Assembly (NCBI GenBank): GCA_040500365.1
Contig: CP148031.1
Location: 2,294,001-2,358,000, forward strand
Reading direction: 5' to 3'
DNA: 64,000 bases
From: Dehalobacter alkaniphilus
GTDB taxonomy: Bacteria > Bacillota > Desulfitobacteriia > Desulfitobacteriales > Syntrophobotulaceae
In this document: positions 61,165 through 64,000 of the stretch, one piece after another
Layout: the number at the start of each line of letters is the position of its first letter
Numbering within the stretch: the stretch's first letter is position 1
Made by a program: the position numbers and the translations under genes
The notes under the pieces: model-generated
The model's database searches: none
What the model was told of the DNA's origin: nothing
Seen by the model: the letters and a program-made list of their open reading frames with translations, nothing else

Positions 61165-61299
61165 TCATTCGTTATTCGTTACGTCTTCTCTGTTTTTACT
61201 TTTTCTTTTTGTTTTTTTCTGGGTAAGACCCATCTCTTGCGCAATTTCATATTTAAGATTTTCCAATTCACTTGTCGTATCTTTTTTCGTCTCTGTCAT
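61165..61299 (-). CDS. 44-residue SASP-like mini-protein next to gpr
   Basis: ATG 61299 lies 8 nt after AAGGAGG. The protein begins MTETKKDTTSELENLKYEIAQ and continues EMGL with a basic tail KKTKRKSKNRED. LKYEIAQEMGL corresponds to the N-terminal, GPR-cleaved helix of alpha/beta SASPs (compare KYEVANELGI at 13.8 kb). The second DNA-binding block with DAGxxGG is missing. A sigma-G type promoter lies 60 bp upstream. It could be a minor SASP or a GPR substrate or competitor; none of this is demonstrated. Confidence 0.75.
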   Translation of the reverse strand: MTETKKDTTSELENLKYEIAQEMGLTQKKTKRKSKNREDVTNNE

Positions 61300-61358
61300 G
61301 CCCTCTGCCTCCTTGAAAGTTCTGCATCAATCCATGACTGGAATGTGCCGACAAGAAA

Positions 61359-61387
61359 TAGTATGAGCCTGTGTAAAAAAATCATAC
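61359..61387 (-). promoter_or_regulatory. Sigma-F/sigma-G promoter of the SASP-like mini-gene
   Basis: On the minus strand GTATG (61383-61387), 17 bp, CATACTA (61359-61365): both boxes match GHATR and CATWMTA exactly. Confidence 0.75.
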
Positions 61388-61426
61388 GTACTGTGACTTG
61401 TTCATCGTATAAAATTGCTCTCAGCA

Positions 61427-63808
61427 CTAATTCACTCCGATTTTTTCTTTGGGATAAAGGCGGCTGACTTCCTGATAGGCTTTTTCGTATTTTTGAGGAT
61501 CTTTCAGAACCTTTTGAAGCAGTTGATAGGCTTTTTCAACCAGTCTTCCGTCAGTTCCCAGGTCTGTAAGCTTTAACTCCGGTACGCCATGCTGGCGAAG
61601 CCCAAGCAGCTCTCCCGGGCCCCGGATCTTCAAATCCTCCTCGGCAATCCGGAAGCCGTCCTCTGTCTCACAAAGAACATTCAGCCGGGCACTGTCCCGG
61701 GTATTGCTGATCAGAAGACAATACGACTGTTCTTGTCCGCGTCCGACTCTTCCGCGAAGTTGGTGCAGCTGGGCAAGCCCGAATCTTTCAGCATCCTCGA
61801 TCACCATCACAGACGCATTCGGTACATTGACTCCGACTTCGACGACAGTTGTCGTAACCAGGATATCAATCTCCCCGCGTCGGAAGCGCTGCATGATCTC
61901 CTCTTTCTCCTGTCCTTTCATTCTTCCGTGCAGAAGCGCAACACTGCTTCCTTCAAAAATGCGGCTCAATTCATCAGCCTTTTGAGTTGCTGAAACAAAA
62001 TCCGATTTTTCTGTTTCCTCGACAAGCGGACAAACGACAAAGATTTGCCGACCCGCAGCGACATGCTGCTTCAGAAATTTTTCCATGCTGGAGCGGCTGC
62101 GGTCTGAAATTTTCCTGGTGATAATCGGCTTCCTGCCAGCAGGAAGCTCATCTAGCACCGAAAGCTGAAGATCGCCGTATAAAGTCAGCGCAAGCGTCCT
62201 CGGGATCGGAGTAGCGGTCATCACCAGGACATGTGGGTTCTCGCCTTTGTCCTGCAATAGGGTCCGCTGTCTGACGCCAAACCGGTGCTGTTCATCGGTG
62301 ATGGCAAGACCGAGGGCGTTAAATCGGACGGATTCCTGAATGAGGGTCTGGGTTCCGACGACAACCTGGGCTTTTCCGCTCAAAATCTGTCCTAAGATTT
62401 GTTCCCTTTCAGGCTTACTTTGGTTCCCGACAAGGAATACAACTTTTACCCCCAAAGGTTCAAACGCGGCCTGCAGCGATTCATAGTGCTGCTGGGCAAG
62501 CACCTCAGTCGGCGCCATCATAGCGGCCTGAAAACCCGAGCCCACAGCCTGCAGCAGGGCAGCCATTGCTACCACGGTTTTACCTGATCCAACATCGCCC
62601 TGAAGCAAACGGGCCATCGGCTTTTCGATGCTCCCCATATCTCGGAATATTTCCTGGATGACTCTTTGCTGGGCACCCGTCAGCCGAAAAGGAAGCCCGG
62701 AAACAAATTTTTGGGCCAAAGCTCCACCCTGGTTTAAAACGAGACCTGCTTTCTGAGGCCCGGGGGAACGAAGCCTAGCCAACGCCAGCTGGAGCAGAAG
62801 GATTTCCTCAACGACCAGTCTTTCACGTGCCTTTTTCAAGGTTTCCGCGGAGTGCGGAAAATGAATTTCTTTGATGGCTTGCCGCCGTTCCATCAAATTG
62901 TTTTCCTCATACGGAAAGAACTCGTCAAAGATTCGGTCAGCCTGCGGCAAAATAACCTGGATGATCTCCCGGATAGTTTTCGAATTGAGACGGGCTGTTT
63001 CCGAATATACTGGAACCATTTTTTGAGCAGGACCCTCGTAAAGTCCTTTCCTGATTTCGGACGCGAGCAATTCCGGGACTCTGGTGCGCCATTGTGCTTT
63101 TCCTGTCACAGTGACCTTTGTTCCGTCCGGATATTGTTTTGGAATATGTATTTGATTGAACCAGACGGCATGAATGCTTCTGCCGTCCTGTTCAATATTT
63201 AATTTGACGACCTTGACTCTGCCTTTGGTAACCAGGCTTCCAGTTACAATCCCGTCAATCGTAACATACTCCCCGTCCTGAATATCCTGAATCCGCCGTT
63301 TCGATCGGATTTCATATTTGCGCGGGTAATACCGCAGAAGATCCTCAACAGTATAAATCCCCATAATTTCGAACTGTTTGGCTCTTTGCGGTCCGACACC
63401 TTTGATATACTGCAGATTTTGGGGCTGACAGATGCTTCCTGTCTGAACTTCAAGGCTGGTTAAGACTTTCTCTGTGGTACGAAAGGTTCCTGATGCTTCT
63501 TCGGATGTTGTTCCGCAGATTGCTCCAGAAGCTATTCCAGGAGCATCTGAAGATGTTGTTTTGTCCAGTAGTTCCTGGAGTTCACGCCATAAAGCCCGTC
63601 GTTTATACGGGCTAACTTCTTGATATTCCTCTGCAATACACTGCATTAAGGCGAGGTTTTCCGCGGAAAAAACACCGTCCAGTTCAGCAAGCAAGTCCAG
63701 TAAAAAGCTGCTGAAGCCGCCGACAGCGCCTGTATTAATAAATCCCTGTTTTTCCTCGGCTTTCATCGCCCTATTCACGCTGTTTCGCCAATGATCTGAT
63801 TGCAGCAC
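61427..63808 (-). CDS. recG: ATP-dependent DNA helicase RecG, long form
   Basis: Reverses stalled replication forks and processes Holliday junctions. 793 residues. An N-terminal helical extension of about 120 residues, as in Thermotoga RecG, precedes the wedge domain (YIKGVGPQRAKQFE). Then come the SF2 motifs GDVGSGKTVVAMAAL, DEQHRFGVRQR, MTATPIPRTLAL and QLRGRVGRGQEQSYCLL. The GTG at 63808 is placed behind AAGGTGA, which is also the end of the upstream gene. Follows the serine dehydratase gene by 4 bp. Confidence 0.95.
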   Translation of the reverse strand: MLQSDHWRNSVNRAMKAEEKQGFINTGAVGGFSSFLLDLLAELDGVFSAENLALMQCIAEEYQEVSPYKRRALWRELQELLDKTTSSDAPGIASGAICGTTSEEASGTFRTTEKVLTSLEVQTGSICQPQNLQYIKGVGPQRAKQFEIMGIYTVEDLLRYYPRKYEIRSKRRIQDIQDGEYVTIDGIVTGSLVTKGRVKVVKLNIEQDGRSIHAVWFNQIHIPKQYPDGTKVTVTGKAQWRTRVPELLASEIRKGLYEGPAQKMVPVYSETARLNSKTIREIIQVILPQADRIFDEFFPYEENNLMERRQAIKEIHFPHSAETLKKARERLVVEEILLLQLALARLRSPGPQKAGLVLNQGGALAQKFVSGLPFRLTGAQQRVIQEIFRDMGSIEKPMARLLQGDVGSGKTVVAMAALLQAVGSGFQAAMMAPTEVLAQQHYESLQAAFEPLGVKVVFLVGNQSKPEREQILGQILSGKAQVVVGTQTLIQESVRFNALGLAITDEQHRFGVRQRTLLQDKGENPHVLVMTATPIPRTLALTLYGDLQLSVLDELPAGRKPIITRKISDRSRSSMEKFLKQHVAAGRQIFVVCPLVEETEKSDFVSATQKADELSRIFEGSSVALLHGRMKGQEKEEIMQRFRRGEIDILVTTTVVEVGVNVPNASVMVIEDAERFGLAQLHQLRGRVGRGQEQSYCLLISNTRDSARLNVLCETEDGFRIAEEDLKIRGPGELLGLRQHGVPELKLTDLGTDGRLVEKAYQLLQKVLKDPQKYEKAYQEVSRLYPKEKIGVN

Positions 63809-63812
63809 ATTC

Positions 63813-64000
63813 TCACCTTGCCAAATGATCTTTATATTTCTGAGCCGCAGGAGTGACGGCGAGTCCCCCCCGGGACGTTTCCTTGAGGCTGCAGGACATT
63901 TCCCTGCCGATTGAAGCCATTGCATCAATGACCTCATCCAATGGGATCGCACTTTTGATTCCAGCCAAAGCCATTTCTGCTGCGGTTAATGCTATAACTG
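63813..64000 (-). CDS. sdaAA: L-serine dehydratase alpha subunit, C-terminal end only
   Basis: The last 62 codons of a gene entering from the right edge. They read AEMALAGIKSAIPLDEVIDA, then SLKETSRGGLAVTPAAQKYK and a stop at 63813. This is the conserved end of the iron-sulfur serine dehydratase alpha subunit (IP-DEVIDAM ... ETxxGGLAxTP). Serine to pyruvate plus ammonia. The catalytic cysteines are outside the window. Confidence 0.88.
   Translation of the reverse strand, partial: VIALTAAEMALAGIKSAIPLDEVIDAMASIGREMSCSLKETSRGGLAVTPAAQKYKDHLAR

Noticed and set aside
61427..63808. RecG N-terminal extension as a novel fusion
   Set aside because: Long RecG forms with an N-terminal helical domain are known, for example in Thermotoga.

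Overview
The window looks like a chromosomal segment of an anaerobic, spore-forming Firmicute of the Peptococcaceae/Desulfitobacteriaceae type (Dehalobacter, Desulfitobacterium or Syntrophobotulus-like). This is inferred from gene content and order: germination protease, two SASP-type genes, YlbJ, a sporulation-linked NHEJ cluster, a [NiFe] hydrogenase with cytochrome b, a Tat-exported flavoprotein with a ferredoxin, a CprK/RdhK-like CRP-family regulator and the decayed remains of another, and moderate GC with strong GGAGG ribosome sites and many TTG/GTG starts. No rRNA, tRNA, CRISPR array, prophage or intact insertion sequence was seen.

Layout. 1-4.7 kb: dprA-topA-trmFO (minus). 4.7-8.6 kb: a small accessory island with DUF1659/DUF2922, a DUF3102 coiled-coil protein, a HicB-like protein, an XRE regulator with a membrane protein, a large palindrome and a degenerate 20-21 bp tandem array. 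8.7-14.9 kb: Rh-type ammonium transporter, endonuclease IV-like TIM barrel, serA, NlpC/P60 hydrolase, an alpha/beta SASP and a nitronate monooxygenase-like protein. 15.2-18.1 kb: ku, DNA ligase and LigD-type polymerase behind a sigma-G-like promoter. 18-22.5 kb: prfC, a CadA-type metal ATPase and its ArsR repressor. 22.6-31.3 kb: the energy-metabolism part, with hydrogenase small and large subunits and cytochrome b, a lipoprotein peptidase, yraN, then a membrane protein/Tat flavoprotein/ferredoxin operon next to a CRP-family regulator. 31.8-64 kb: conserved housekeeping blocks (comM, rnhB-rbgA-rplS, trmD-rimM-khpA-rpsP-ffh-ylxM, a GGDEF-EAL protein, methylthioadenosine salvage, ftsY, smc-rnc-acpP-plsX-rpmF-yceD, ackA, ylbJ, rsmD, gpr, recG, and the end of an L-serine dehydratase gene).

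The most notable observation is at 36.05-37.2 kb. A sulfide:quinone-reductase-like FAD oxidoreductase has an in-frame UGA exactly where I recall its family carrying a C-terminal redox cysteine. The reading frame continues for 49 family-like residues, and a SECIS-like hairpin with an apical GGUC lies 18 nt after the UGA. I read this as a selenocysteine enzyme with a predicted Cys154/Sec332 active-site pair.

Second is a family of four 105-107 bp intergenic palindromes with GTCT/AGAC ends, a conserved core and outer stems that differ in sequence but stay paired. Third is a 44-residue SASP-like peptide beside gpr, both behind sigma-F/G-type promoters. Also noted are a hydrogenase small subunit with a CxGD proximal-cluster motif and no Tat signal, and a frameshifted CRP-family relic.
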